A stretch of DNA of 64,000 bases from Stictocephala bisonia (lineage: Eukaryota; Arthropoda; Insecta; Hemiptera; Membracidae), in contig JAQJVL010000565.1 in the NCBI GenBank assembly GCA_035578905.1, forward strand, positions 287,001 to 351,000. Direction: 5' to 3'. A model generated the notes under the pieces. It was not told the origin of the DNA. It was given only the letters and a program-made list of their open reading frames with translations, and made no database searches. Positions 1-12,429 of this stretch are shown here, piece by piece (positions within the stretch are counted from its first letter, which is position 1; each line of letters starts with the position of its first letter). The translations under genes were made by a program, and so were the position numbers.

Positions 1-270
1 CGTGTATGGGTGGGCGGGTGGGTCAGTACCACAGTACGTGTATGGGTGGGCGGGTGGGTCAGTACCACAGTACGTGTATGGGTGGACGGGTTTATCAATC
101 TCAATGTACTAGTATGGGTGGGTCAGTGGGTCAATCTCACTGTCCGAGTATGTGTGGGTGGGTCAATCTCACTGTACTAGTATGGGTGGGTGGGTGGGTC
201 AATCTCACTGTACTAGTATGGGTGGGCGGGTGGGTCAATCTCACTGTACGAGTATGGGTGGGTGTGGGTG
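1..270 (+). repeat. G-rich minisatellite, plus-strand orientation
   Basis: Tandem units of about 34-38 bp share the core GGGTGGGTCA, then TACCACAGTACGTGTATG or TCTCACTGTACTAGTATG. Runs such as GGGTGGGCGGGTGGG repeat in each unit, so the plus strand has four closely spaced G-tracts and is a G-quadruplex candidate. The array starts before the window. Open frames here arise from the repeat and show no gene signature. The same family recurs in opposite orientation at 286-395 and 567-2775, and again at 46186-47795. Confidence 0.93.
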
Positions 271-285
271 TAGTGGGTACGTGTA

Positions 286-395
286 CGGTGGTAATGAACA
301 GCCCGCCCACCCACACATGTACGGTGGTAATGAACAACCCGCCCACCCATACGTTTACGGTGGTAATGAACAACCCGTTCACCCATACATGTACG
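286..395 (-). repeat. G-rich minisatellite, inverted orientation
   Basis: About three units of roughly 36 bp read TACGGTGGTAATGAACA followed by CCCGCCCACCCATAC. This is the reverse complement of the units at 1-270, with a changed internal segment (TGTTCATTACCACCGTA against GGTCAGTACCACAGTA). The G-rich strand therefore moves from plus to minus across a short transition at about 270-286. Confidence 0.9.
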
Positions 396-396
396 G

Positions 397-535
397 TTGT
401 AAGAGTGATACGACGTACATTTCAAATAGGGTTAGAGGAGGCCTAAGAATGTTGATGTACTACTTGTAAGAGTGATGCGACGTACATTTCAAATATAGTT
501 AGAGGAGGCCTGGGAATGTTGATGCATTACTTGTA
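397..535 (+). repeat. 67-bp direct repeat, two copies plus a stub
   Basis: TTGTAAGAGTGATACGACG starts at 397, again at 464 and, decayed, at 531, giving a period of exactly 67 bp. Each copy contains GTTAGAGGAGGCCT. It links the inverted minisatellite at 286-395 to the modular array that starts near 567. Confidence 0.9.
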
Positions 536-566
536 AAAGCGATATATATTGTTAAACAAAAACAAT

Positions 567-2775
567 ACCATATAGTGGTAGACCCGTACACATACAGTGG
601 TAGTGACCCAACCGTACACATACAGTGGTATACCCGTACACATACAGTGGCAGTGACCCACCCGTACACATACATTGGTAGACCCGTACACATACAGTGG
701 CAGTGACCCACCCGTACACATACAGTGGTAGACCCGTACACATAAAGTGGCAGTGACCCACCCGTACATATATATTAGTACCGATCAAGCCCTTCACATA
801 CAGTGGCAATGACATACCAGAACATATACAGTAGTACCGAACAAGCCCTTCATATACAGTAGCAGTGATCCACTCGTACACATACAGTGGCAGTAACACA
901 CCCGTGCATATACAGTAGTACCGATGAAGCCCTTGAAATACAGTGGCAGTGACATACCCGAACATATACAGTAGTACTGATCAAACCCTTCATATACAGT
1001 GGCAGTGACACACCCGTACATATACAGTAGTACCGATCAAGCCCTTCAAATAAAGTGGCAGTGACCCACTCGTACACATACAGTGTCAGTGACACACCCG
1101 TACACATACAGTGGTAGACCCGTACACATAAAGTGGCAGTGACCCACCTGTACATATACAGTGGTAGACCCATACACATAAAGTGGCAGTGACCCACCCA
1201 TACATATATATTAGTACCGATCAAGCCCTTCACATACAGTGGCAGTGACCCACCCGTACACATACAGTGGTAGACCCGTACACATACAGGGGCAGTGACA
1301 CACCCGTACATATACAGTAGTACCGATCAAGCCCTTCACATACAGTGGCAGTGACCTACTCGTACATGTACAGTAGTACCGATCAAGCCCTTCACATACA
1401 GTGGCAGTGACCCACCCGTACGAATACAGTGTTAGACCCGTACACATACAGTGGCAGTGACCTACTCGTACATATACAGTAGTACCAATCAAGCCCTTCA
1501 CATAAAGTGGCAGTGACCTACTCGTACGAATACAGTGGTAGACCCGTACACATACAGTGGCAGTGACCCACCTGTACGAATACAGTGGTAGACCCGTACA
1601 CATACAGTGGCAGTGACCCACCCGTACATATACAGTAGTACCAATCAAGCCCTTCACATAAAGTGGTAGTGACCCACCCGTACATATACATTAGTACCGA
1701 TCAAGCCCTTTACATACAGTGGCAATGGCATACCTGAACATATACAGTAGTACCGATCAAGCCCTTCACATACAGTAGCAGTGATCCACTCGTACACATA
1801 CAGTGGCAGTAACACACCCGTGCATATACAGTAGTACCGATCAAGCCATTCAAATACAGTGGCAGTGACCCACCCGTACATATACATTAGTACCGATCAA
1901 GCCCTTCACATACAGTGGCAGTGACCCACTCGTACACATACAGTGGCCGTGACACTCCCGTACACATACAGTGGTAGTGACCCACCCGTACATATACAGT
2001 AGTAGCGATCAAGCCCTTCACTTACAGTGGCAGTGACCCACCCGTATATATACAGTATTACCGATCAAACCCTTCATATACAGTGGCAGTGACACACCCG
2101 TACATGTACAGTAGTACCGAACAAGCCCTTCGTATACAGTGGCAGTGACCCACTCGTACACATACAGTGGCCGTGACACACCCGTACACATACAGTGGTA
2201 GACCCGTACACATACAGTGGTAGTGACCCACCCGTACATATACAGTAGTACCGATCAAGCCCTTCACTTACAGTGGCAGTGACCCACCCGTATATATACA
2301 GTATTACCGATCAAACCCTTCATATACAGTGGCAGTGACACACCCGTACATGTATAGTAGTACCGAACAAGCCCTTCATATACAGTGGCAGTGACCCACT
2401 CGTACACATACAGTGGCCGTGACACACCCGTACACATACAGTGGTAGTGACCCACCCGTACATATACAGTAGTACCAATCAAGCCCTTCATATACAGTGG
2501 CAGTAACTCACCCGTATATATACAGTAGTACCGATTAAGCCCTTCACATACAGTGACAGTGTCCCACCCGTACATATACATTAGTACCGATAAAGCCCTA
2601 CACATAGAGTGGCAGTGACCCACTCGTAGTACACATACAGTCAGACTGACCCACTCGTACTTATACATAGTAGTAACCCACACACACATACAGTGGTACT
2701 GACCCACTCGTAGTACACATACAGAGATAGTGACCAACCCGTACACGTACAGTGATAGTGACTATCCCATACACC
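567..2775 (-). repeat. Modular minisatellite related to the G-rich family
   Basis: About 2.2 kb is built from short modules: CCCGTACACATACAGTGG plus TAGA (22 bp), the same plus CAGTGACCCA (28 bp), CCCGTACATATACAGTAG plus TACCGATCAAG (29 bp), and CCCTTCACATACAGTGG plus a CAGTGACCCA tail (27 bp). The modules are shuffled and do not follow a fixed period. The reverse complement of the 28-bp module, GTGGGTCACTGCCACTGTA, matches the G-rich minisatellite core, so both belong to one family. Open minus-strand frames of up to about 160 codons are repeat by-products. Units decay toward 2640-2775. Confidence 0.92.
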
Positions 2776-4196
2776 TCGTCCATAGTACATTTTCGTTGAT
2801 CAAATATTTATATAACAATATGCAATAAATAATATTATGTATTATTTCTACTATGTAATTTTTTAGTCTATTTAATACATTATTTTAATATACGCTATCG
2901 TTTGTGCAGAAAGTAGAAATTTCAAGGGAAGTAATACTTTTACGTACACTAATAAAGTAAATCCCATGGCCTTCATTCAAACCTAAAATAAATATTTCAT
3001 ATTCTGTATGTTTAATCTAATTGAACAGCTACTGTGCAATGGTCTCATCATATTTATCACGTGAACATCTTAGAAAAATTTAGAAGAAATGGGATTATTT
3101 TAATTAGTGGTTACATTGAAGATAGTTCTTGGTTATAGATATGGAGCTGTTTCTTGATGGGTAGGAACATGTTAGCAACATAAATACAGATAGTCAGTGA
3201 AGTTCCACGGTTTGTTATTTATTCAGCCAAAACATACATCCTACATGAACCATATCTAAAGTAGCATTTATTTTTAAATAAACTTTTCCCTTACCGTACT
3301 TACAATAATTTAATAAAATCTCCAAATGACACATAAGATAAACGCTAATAATCTTGAATCACATAAAACATATAGTAGTTTTGTTATTTTACTATCACGA
3401 AAATTGTCGCTTCCCTCTCTATTCGTAATTCCTTAAGTTAAAAATTACGAATACATTATTACAAAATTATAAATAAAAAAAGTTAAGTCCGTTCATGTAA
3501 TGGAAATAATGAGCACTTCGTGTCCAAATAACATGAATTTAAGATACATTAAATCAATGCTTAAACTACATTCAAGACCAGATCAATCACATTTACTCAT
3601 ATTAGTCTTATAGTAAAACCCATAACACTGTTTATCAAACATACATATTGATATTTGACCTCCGTAACTTCTGACATCCTTAGCTTAAACAATAGACGTG
3701 ATAAAAAATAAACGTTTCACTTAACAAAAACAAACAATTCTGTATTTCAGTTTGTAGAATAATTATTTTATAATTTTAACAATATTTCAAAATTTATAAT
3801 TTTGTTAATTTATAAAAATTATTATACTTTATTTTGCATTACTTAACCATCTATGGTTTGTAGATTTTCTGCATTAATAAGCTGTAAGAGTAATAATTTT
3901 GTAAAGCAAATGTTTATAAAAATGATATAAATGCATTTTTTAAATATAAAAATAAAGTACATATCTTACGTAACGTACACATATCTAACGTACACGTATC
4001 GTTTACGTATCTTTACGTAAATTAAAATTACAAAACAAAAGACACGTTGAACGTTTATATGTCCACATGTACAATCTACGTTTCAACTGAATTAAATCAG
4101 GTGTATTCAATAATTACTTATTATGTACAGTAGTTTAATATCATATTACGTTAGTATATGCTAGCGTACATATACAGTACACATAGAGTACTGTAC
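2776..4196. other. AT-rich DNA, no recognised feature
   Basis: This stretch is AT-rich single-copy-looking sequence with frequent stops in all frames. It contains a small run of TACGTA-type motifs near 3960-4020 and nothing I can assign. Confidence 0.6.
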
Positions 4197-4435
<239 letters not shown>

Positions 4436-6121
4436 GATTTTCCTTTGTGTACTGTAAACATTAACATTGGGATCAATAAAAGATCCTTTAAACCTCTTCT
4501 TTATTTTTACATTATCCCTGGGATTTATATCTTATAAATGATTCAAACAAATAATATTTTCTATTCTAATTAAGGATAGAAAATAACTAGTAATTACTAA
4601 ACCAGATCAGGAACATGACTGTCTCAAGAGTGGTCAACTGAATAACATTATCTATCTATAAAACTAGTTGGCTGTAAATCAGTTTCATAATCCATTATAG
4701 ATATGATGAAACATTATAAATAACTGCGATCTTTTACTGAAATGAATGAAAAATTAACGAAAAAAATAATTATTGAAAGCGTATATACTTGGTGTCCTAG
4801 GAATATTATATTTTATTTTTTCACATAAAGGAATGATTTAAATGATTATGAGAGTATCATATTAATGTGTATTTAATTTTTAATCTTGTAACTATGAAAT
4901 ATAACTAAATTAACATTAAATATTAACATTAACACTTAAATGCTTACATAAATAATGATACAAGCTTTACGATTATTTTTATACTCCTTATCTACGTTAC
5001 TTCTCGCTTGGTGTTATTGGTTATTTATAAAAATTTTACATATTACTGGGATTAAATAAAAAATATTTTTACTAATATAAACTAACATTTTTGAACATAA
5101 TCACATAATCGTTGTTTTGCAAAAGTTGTATTATGCTTTTACAGGTGTCTGTTTAGGTGTGGAAGGGGTAGAAACCCATTAATGCTTGTACTATCCATCA
5201 TATTCCCTCGACAGCATCCCCTACTGCCACCCTTCTCAACCTTACAACATCTCTGTTCAACCTTACTGAATCAATCATGGCTTTAGAAAAATCATTTTTG
5301 TTCTACCCCTGATTTATGTTTTCCTATCAGCCAAAATTTATCGTTGGCTGTTATATAAAGGTGTGTCGAGACATATACAGCAAAAATTGTGGTTTCTTTT
5401 AAGGAAATAGAACCATAGTTTTTATGGTCAGTTAAAATTAATTTAAATTAAGTGTTAAATACTTTTTTTATGATGTCTTTTTCAAGGTATTGAGTAAAAT
5501 CTTGAAAATATTCATGTTAAATATAACATTTGTTGTTATGCGTTTTATATTAAATTCGGAGTAATATATTAAACATAATAAAAAGTTAACCTCAAAGTAC
5601 TAAATCACGAGTGATATTTAGTATGATATAAGTATTGAATGTGGGTTCTTATTTAATTAGAGACAACGGCACTGAAATTAAAAACTATCTCTTCTAACAA
5701 TTAAAGAAAATCATACATTGAATATATTTGTAACTTGCAATAGACTGCAATTAGATTTGATATAATTAATATTGCATATACGAGATAATCATTTAAAATT
5801 GTAAAAAACACAGGCCACAAGAAGTAAGTGATTTTGGAGAGATACCTTTAATTTTTCACGTTATCTTCAAGCTTTTTCAGTTCTGAAACAAGCTTAATTT
5901 GCAGAGGGCTGTCCTTGATGTTCTGTTATAGACTAGTTTTCCCAATACAGTACTTTGTAAACCAATTATCAGAATATATGTTTTGTTTAAAAGCCACTCT
6001 TAAACTTTGAAAATGGGAAAAACCTGTCATATATTTAAATTCGAAATAAACTTCACCAAGCCAATGTCGTTAGATCGTTACGAAAACAATTTAAAGTTTA
6101 TATGAATAAAATGTAATGAGA
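4436..6121. other. AT-rich DNA with a GC-richer island
   Basis: Mostly AT-rich sequence without a credible reading frame. The segment at about 5135-5330 is clearly richer in G and C (for example CTCGACAGCATCCCCTACTG) and could be an old transposon fragment. I could not match it to a family. Confidence 0.45.
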
Positions 6122-6205
6122 TAAAATTCGACAGATTTTCACAATTATTGGCGATCTGCTGCCACAATGGAATACATAATGTGTGATTGTTTCCTAAGAA
6201 TTCAG

Positions 6206-6286
6206 ATGCGACACTCGGCTACTGAAAGCATGTCTGAAGAGGGCTCCCAAGAGGAACTGATACATCCAAGTTCTGAGGTTATGTAA
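6206..6286 (+). other. Possible terminal coding exon
   Basis: The sequence TTTCCTAAGAATTCAG resembles a 3' splice site. An 81-bp segment of nearly half G+C follows, in a region that is mostly A+T. The frame reads MRHSATESMSEEGSQEEL and then IHPSSEVM before TAA at 6284-6286, and AATAAA follows at 6296-6301. The peptide is acidic and serine-rich. The frame also continues upstream without a stop to about 6122, so the acceptor is not required. The minus strand is partly open too. No family recognised; a transposon fragment is an equally fair reading. Confidence 0.25.
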
Positions 6287-6301
6287 AATAATCTGAATAA
6301 A

Positions 6302-7244
6302 GTATACTAAATGTGCTTTATAACTTTACTAAGATAGTGGAGCCACAATCATACACTCCAATTCCGACGTTATTCTGTCATATAAATTATTAAGAAGCCG
6401 ATATTTTATTTTCCCAATTTAATACGGTACGTAATCTATTGGATTTATAATAGCAGACCTCACATTAAATTATTCTTTCATTAGTTATAACTTAAATTGA
6501 AACATTCAGCACTAGTAAACTACCATTAGTGAGTTAGAACATTATTGACACATACACAAAAGTACGACTTTACACCTTTGCATACCACACTTTGTATAAA
6601 ACCTATACTTATTAAAACTTCTTCATGTTTATACAAAGTGTAACTTGTTTACTAAAACAGAGAAGACATTTTATAAACATTGACTAGTGTTGATGTTAAA
6701 TAATGTAACGCCCACACTTAGTGTCAGATTGTCTTACAAAGTGAAGTAAACTTGAATAATACAGGTCATTTATCTCACAGCTGACAGGTAGCCTCTTAAG
6801 CAAATTGATGTGGTCTAACAATAAATGACAACTTTTTTTATGACACGCTATTTAACAGAATATATTAGCAATTTTTCTTATAAAATAACTAAAATAGCGC
6901 TATCAACTTAGTTATTTAAGTTGTGTTATTTAAGCAATTGTCTATTAAAAATTTGTAAGTATATGAACACTATTTCAGTTGTGTTTATACATTAAGTTCA
7001 CAATGTACACAAAATAATAGAGCTTGTAACAATGTAACGAAAATCATACATCATTTCAATAATCAGTTCAATTCTTTTAACAGTAACTTAGGAATGTTTT
7101 ATAAAGCGAAAATAATCACTTCCTATGGTGGAATTATTAGGTGCAGTGTCTTCCTATAAAAATCACAACATTTTTTGTTGCAATATTTGTTTCTGGTGGG
7201 ATAGTTATATTAGAAAATTGTGAATAATAAATATTCACAATATT
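6302..7244. other. AT-rich DNA, no recognised feature
   Basis: Low-complexity AT-rich sequence with stops in every frame and no tandem or inverted repeat that I could see. Confidence 0.55.
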
Positions 7245-7665
7245 CCCTCTCTTAGCACAAAGACATGATCTGTGGTAGATGTCCCCTTCATAAACCCTGC
7301 TTAATAGTCTCCAATTATTTCTTCAAAGTGTGTCTTTATTCTGTTCATAAGACTGTTTGAAAGCATATTATATGCCGTGTCTAGTAATAATGAAATATTT
7401 TTTTACAGTCTCTATAGTTTTTACAATCAAATTGTTTTCTCACTTTTGCGAAAAGTGGTATGGCCACTGGTTCTTTTCAATCGTTTGGATTTTTTATTAA
7501 TATTTAGAGTTAATCTGTGCAGATACTCCTGTACACGTTTTAAAAAATTTTTAAGCATATCTAACGTTACTCAACACTTAACTAGTGCTTTACCATTTAA
7601 AGTTGATAGTGTCACTTCTTCCAACGTAAGTTCAGGTCCATTTCAGTAGCCAAACGATGGTACTT
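7245..7665 (-). pseudogene. Decayed LINE reverse transcriptase (RTE/CR1-like)
   Basis: Read on the minus strand from 7665 down, three frames joined by frameshifts give the classic order of a non-LTR retrotransposon reverse transcriptase. The landmarks are LTLEEV then LNGKA, LHRLTLNI, PLFAKVRKQFDCKNYR, ISLLLDTAYNMLSNSL, MNRIKTHFEEIIGDY, a stop where Q is expected, AGFMKGTSTTDHVFVLRE. In live relatives the last block reads approximately YQAGFRKGRSTTDHIF. Only the N-terminal fingers and early palm are present; the catalytic YADD region, the endonuclease and the 3' end are absent. At least two frameshifts and in-frame stops show it is dead. The open plus-strand frame at 7377-7649 is its antisense shadow. 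Confidence 0.85.
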
Positions 7666-8614
7666 GGTATTGACTTACTTAATAAAGGTGGCAGAATGGT
7701 GTTAATAGTATATTTCATAACAAGAGTGGAAAGTGGGATTTTGCATGTTCGAGACCATATGTTTGAAGTGCGAGACTTGTCGAGCACTTCGTATGGTCGA
7801 GAACATACAAAACACTTTCACTCGAGTTTTGAACGATACTTTTCACTACACTACGGAATAAAAACAGGTGTTGTTGACTGTGGAAAATTTTCGGTTGTGA
7901 ACAATGTTACTTTCGGTAGTAAACAATAGACAGCTGTTGAAAATATGATGTTTCGCAGGTTGTAAACACATAACGAAATCAGCTAAACTCATAGTAGTGT
8001 GTGTAGTAGTGAAACATTATTTTTCTGAAAGCTATAAATTCTTGGTTATGTGTCTTTAAATAAAATTGGTCCTTTTGAACGAAATAACATAAATTGACTT
8101 AAAACTAATCATGAATATGAATTCCAGTAATATGTAACTTTAGGTTTAACCTTTCTAAGATGATTTTTCCGGCGGCTAAACAAGTTTACTCCGTAAAATG
8201 AGGAGATGCAGGGGCAATTGAGGAGATGGAGGGGCATTTGAGGAGATGGAGGGGCAATCTTTGTTCGCTGAAATTTACCCAGACAGAACGTTTTCCTGCC
8301 TAGACTACAGCTCATTCCACATAAGTCTTCCCTTCTACTTTAACATGGATAATATTTATAATATTTTAAAGTAATATGTTAAATATAACATGTTATAGTT
8401 CGTAAGAATAAATATCAGGATCAGACCGTAATTTTGTAAACACATAACCATAGATTGGTATTTGATAAAAAAGTAGTTACAGTATTTAGACTACGTTATT
8501 AAACGTATGAATGTTTTATTTTTGTACAGACTTTTATGTTTCTTATGCTTATAACTACTATAAACATAACATAATATTTATATTCTTGTTGTAGGTATAT
8601 GACAAAACAGGCCT
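7666..8614. other. AT-rich DNA between LINE remnant and satellite
   Basis: An open plus-strand frame of 90 codons (7657-7929) has no recognisable domain and ordinary composition, so I do not call it a gene. From about 8340 to 8614 the sequence is AT-rich and leads into degenerate satellite units. Confidence 0.5.
8201..8260 (+). repeat. 20-bp tandem repeat, three copies
   Basis: AGGAGATGGAGGGGCATTTG and two close variants run head to tail at 8201-8220, 8221-8240 and 8241-8260. The strand is purine-rich, unlike its surroundings. An open minus-strand frame crosses it without other coding signs. Confidence 0.9.
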
Positions 8615-11169
8615 GTGAAAAATATGGTTTAAGTGTTATTGAGCTACCATGCACCCTTCCCCATGACAAATTTGGAGGTCACATGAATACATAGAAAGTA
8701 AAACAAGGAAGAATATGGCTTAGCTCCTAGTGAGTTACAATGCAACCTTCCCCCAAGGCAATTGTACGGTTTGGAAGTAAAGAGAATACGTAGGAACAAG
8801 GAAAAATATGGCTTAGCACCTAGTGAGTTACAATGCAACCTTCCCCCAAGGCAATTGTACGGTTTGGAAGTAACGTGAATACATAGGAACAAGGAAGAAT
8901 ATGGCTTAGATCCTGGTGAGTTACCATGAAACCTTCCCCCAAGGCAATTTTACGATTTGGAAGTAACGAGAATACATAGGAACAAGGAAGAATATGGCTA
9001 AGCTCCTAGTGAGTTACCATGAAACCCTCCCCCAAGACAATTGTACTGTTTGGAAGTAACGTGAATACATAGGAACAAGGAAGAATATGGCTTAGTTCAT
9101 AGTGAGTTACAACGCAACCTTCCCCCAAGGCAATTGTACGGTTTGGAGGTAACGAGAATACATAGGAACAAGGAAGAATATGGCTTAGCTCCTAGTAAAT
9201 TACAATGCAACCTTCCCCAAGGCAATTGTACGGTTTGGAAGTAACGAGAATACATAGGAACAAGGAAGAATATGGCTAAGCTCCTAGTGAGTTACCATGA
9301 AACCTTCCCCCAAGACAATTGTACGGTTTGGAAGTAACGTGAATACATAGGAACCAGGAAGAATATGGCTTAGTTCATAGTGAGTTACAATGCAACCTTC
9401 CCCCAAGGCAATTGTACGATTTGGAAGTAACGTGAATACATAGGAACAAGGAAGACTATGGCTTAGCTCCTAGTGAGTTACAATTCAACCTTCCCCCAAG
9501 GCAATTGTACGGTTTAGAAGTAACGAGAATACATAGGAACAAGGAAGAATATGGCTCAGCTCCTAGTGAGTTACAATGCAACATTCCCCCAAGGCATTTG
9601 TATGGTTTGGAGGTAACGTGAATACATAGGAACAAGGAAGAATATGGCTTAGCTCCTTGTGAGTTACCATTAAACCTTCTCCCGAGGCAATTGTACGGTT
9701 TGGAAGTAACGTGAATACATAGGAACAAGGAAGAATATGGCTTAGCTCCTAGTGAGTTACAATGCAACCTTCCCTTAAGGCAATTGTACGATTTGGAAGT
9801 AACGTAAATACATAGGAACAAGGAAGAATATGGCTTAGCCGCTAGTGAGTTACAATGCAACCTTCCCCCAAGGAAATTGTACGGTTTAGAAGTAACGAGA
9901 TTACATAGGAACAAGGAAGAATATGGCTTAGCTCCTAGTGAGTTACCATGAAACCTTCCCCCAAGGCGATTGTATGGTTTGGAGGTAATGTGAATACATA
10001 GGAACAAGGAAGAATATGGCTTAGCTCCTAGTGAGTTACAATGCAACCTTCCCCCAAGGCAATTGTGCGATTTGTAAGTAACTTGAATACATAGGAACAA
10101 TTAAGAATATGGCTTAGCTCCTAGTGAGTTACAATGCAACCTTCCCCGGAGGCAATTGTACGGTTTGGAAGTGACGAGAATACATAGGAACAAGGAAGAT
10201 TATGGCTTAGCTCCTAGTGAGTTACAATGCAACCTTCCCCCAAGGCACTTGTACGAATTGGAAGTAACGTGAATACATAGGAACAAAGAAAAATATAGCT
10301 CAGCTCCTAGTGAGTTACAATGCAACCTTCCCGCAAGGCAATTGTACGATTTGGAAGTAACGTGAATACATAGGAACAAGGAAGAATATGGCTTAGCCGC
10401 TAGTGAGTTACAATGCAACCTTCCCCCAAGGAAATTGTACGGTTTAGAAGTAACGAGATAACATAGGAACAAGGAAGAATATGGCTTAGCTCCTAGTGAG
10501 TTACCATGAAACCTTCCCCCAAGACAATCGTATGGTTTGGAGGTAACGCGAATACATAGGAACAAGGAAGAATATGGCTTAGCTCCTAGTGAGTTACAAT
10601 GCAACCTTCCCCCAAGGCAATTGTGCGATTTGGAAGTAACGAGAATACATAGGAACAAGGAAGATAATGGCTTAGCTCCTAGTGAGTTACCATGAAACCT
10701 TCCCCCAAGACAATTGTACGGTTTGGAAGTAACGTGAATACATAGAAACAAGGAAGAATATGGCTTAGCTCCTAGTGAGTTACAATGCAACCTTCCCCCA
10801 AGGCAATTGTACGATTTGGAAGTAACGTGAATACATAGGAACAAGGAAGAATATGGCTTAGCTCCTAGTGAGTTACAATGCAACCTTCCCCCAAGGCAAT
10901 TGTACGGTTTGGAAGTAACGAGAATATATAGGAACAAGGAAGAATATGGCTTAGCTCCTAGTGAGTTACCATTAAACCTTCCCCAAAGGCAATTGTACGG
11001 TTTGGAAGTAACGATAATATATAGAAACAAGGAAGAATATGGCTTAGCTTCTAGTGAGTTAAAATGCAACCTTCCCCCAAGACAATTGTACGGTTTGGAA
11101 GTAACGAGAATATATAGGAACAAGGAAGAATACGGCTTAGCTCCTAGTGAGTTAAAATGCAACCTTCCC

Positions 11170-12350
11170 CCAAGGCAATTGTACGGTTTGGAAGTAACGA
11201 GAATATATAGGAACAAGGAAGAATATGGCTTAGCTCCTAGTGAGTTACAATGCAACCTTCCCCCAAGGCAATTGTACGGTTTGGAAGTAACGAGAATACA
11301 TAGGAACAAGGAAGAATATGGCTTAGCTCCTAGTGAGTTACAATGCAACCTTCCCCCAAGGCAATTGGACGGTTTGGAAGTAACGTGAATACATAGGAAC
11401 AAGGAAGAATATGACTTAGCTCCTAGTGAGTTACAATGCAACCTTCCCCCAAGGCAATTGTACGGTTTGGAAGTAACGAGAATATATAGGAACAAGGAAG
11501 AATATGGCTTAGCTCCTAGTGAGTTAAAATGCAACCTTCCCCCAAGGCAATTGTACGATTTGGAAGTATCGTGAATACATAGGAACAAAGAAGAATATGG
11601 CTTAGCTCCTAGTGAGTTACAATGCAACCTTCCCCCAAGGCAATTGTACGGTTTGAAAGTAACGAGAATACATAGGAACAAGGAAGAATATGGCTTAGCT
11701 CCTAGTAAGTTACAATGCAACCTTCCCGCAAGGCAATTGTACGATTTGGAAGTAACGTGAATACATAGGAACAAGGAAGATAATGGCTTAGCTGCTATTG
11801 AGTTACAATGCAACCTTCCCCCAAGGCAAATGTACGGTTAGGAAGTAACGAGAATACATAGGAACAAGGAAAAATATGGCTTAGCTCCTAGTGAGTTACC
11901 ATATAACCTTCCCCCAAGACAATTGTATGGTTTGGAAGTAACGTGAATACATAGGAACAAGGAAGAATATGGCTTAGCTCCTAGTGAGTTAGAATTCAAC
12001 CTTTCCCCAAGGCAATTGTACGATTTGGAAGTAACGTGAATACATAGGAACAAGGAAGAATATGGCTTAGCCGCTAGTGAGTTACAATGCAACCTTCCTC
12101 CAAGGCATTTGTACGGTTTGGAAGTAACGTGAATACATAGGAACAAGGAAGAATATGCCTTAGCTCCTAGTGAGTTACAATGCAACCTTCCCCCAAGGCA
12201 TTTGTACGGTTTGGAAATAACGTGAATACATAGGAACAAGGAAGAATATGGCTTAGCTCCTAGTGAGTTACAATGCAACCTTCCCCTGAGGCATTTGTAC
12301 GGTTTGGAAATAACGTGAATACATAGGAACAAGGAAGAATATGGCTTAGC
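11170..12350 (+). repeat. Satellite block duplicated at offset 2479
   Basis: Marker variants recur at a fixed spacing: GGCAATTGGACGG near 11365 and 13844, TGGAAGTATC at 11561 and 14040, and the CTGCTATTGAG unit near 11792 and 14271. The block at about 11.17-12.35 kb is therefore a copy of the one at about 13.65-14.83 kb. TGGAAGTATC also occurs at 16371 and 21673, so four descendants of this unit order exist in the array. Confidence 0.85.
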
Positions 12351-12429
12351 TCCTAGTGAGTTACAATGCAACCTTCCCCCGAGGCATTTGTACGGTTTAG
12401 AAATAACGTGAATACATAGGAACAAGGAA

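Noticed and set aside
6..2746. Open frames in the minisatellites as mucin-like or cysteine-rich peptides
   Set aside because: They track the tandem units and their frames overlap on both strands.
7377..7649. Plus-strand 90-codon frame
   Set aside because: It is antisense to the LINE reverse-transcriptase remnant.
7657..7929. Plus-strand 90-codon frame
   Set aside because: No domain, no splice or promoter context, and its start overlaps the LINE remnant.
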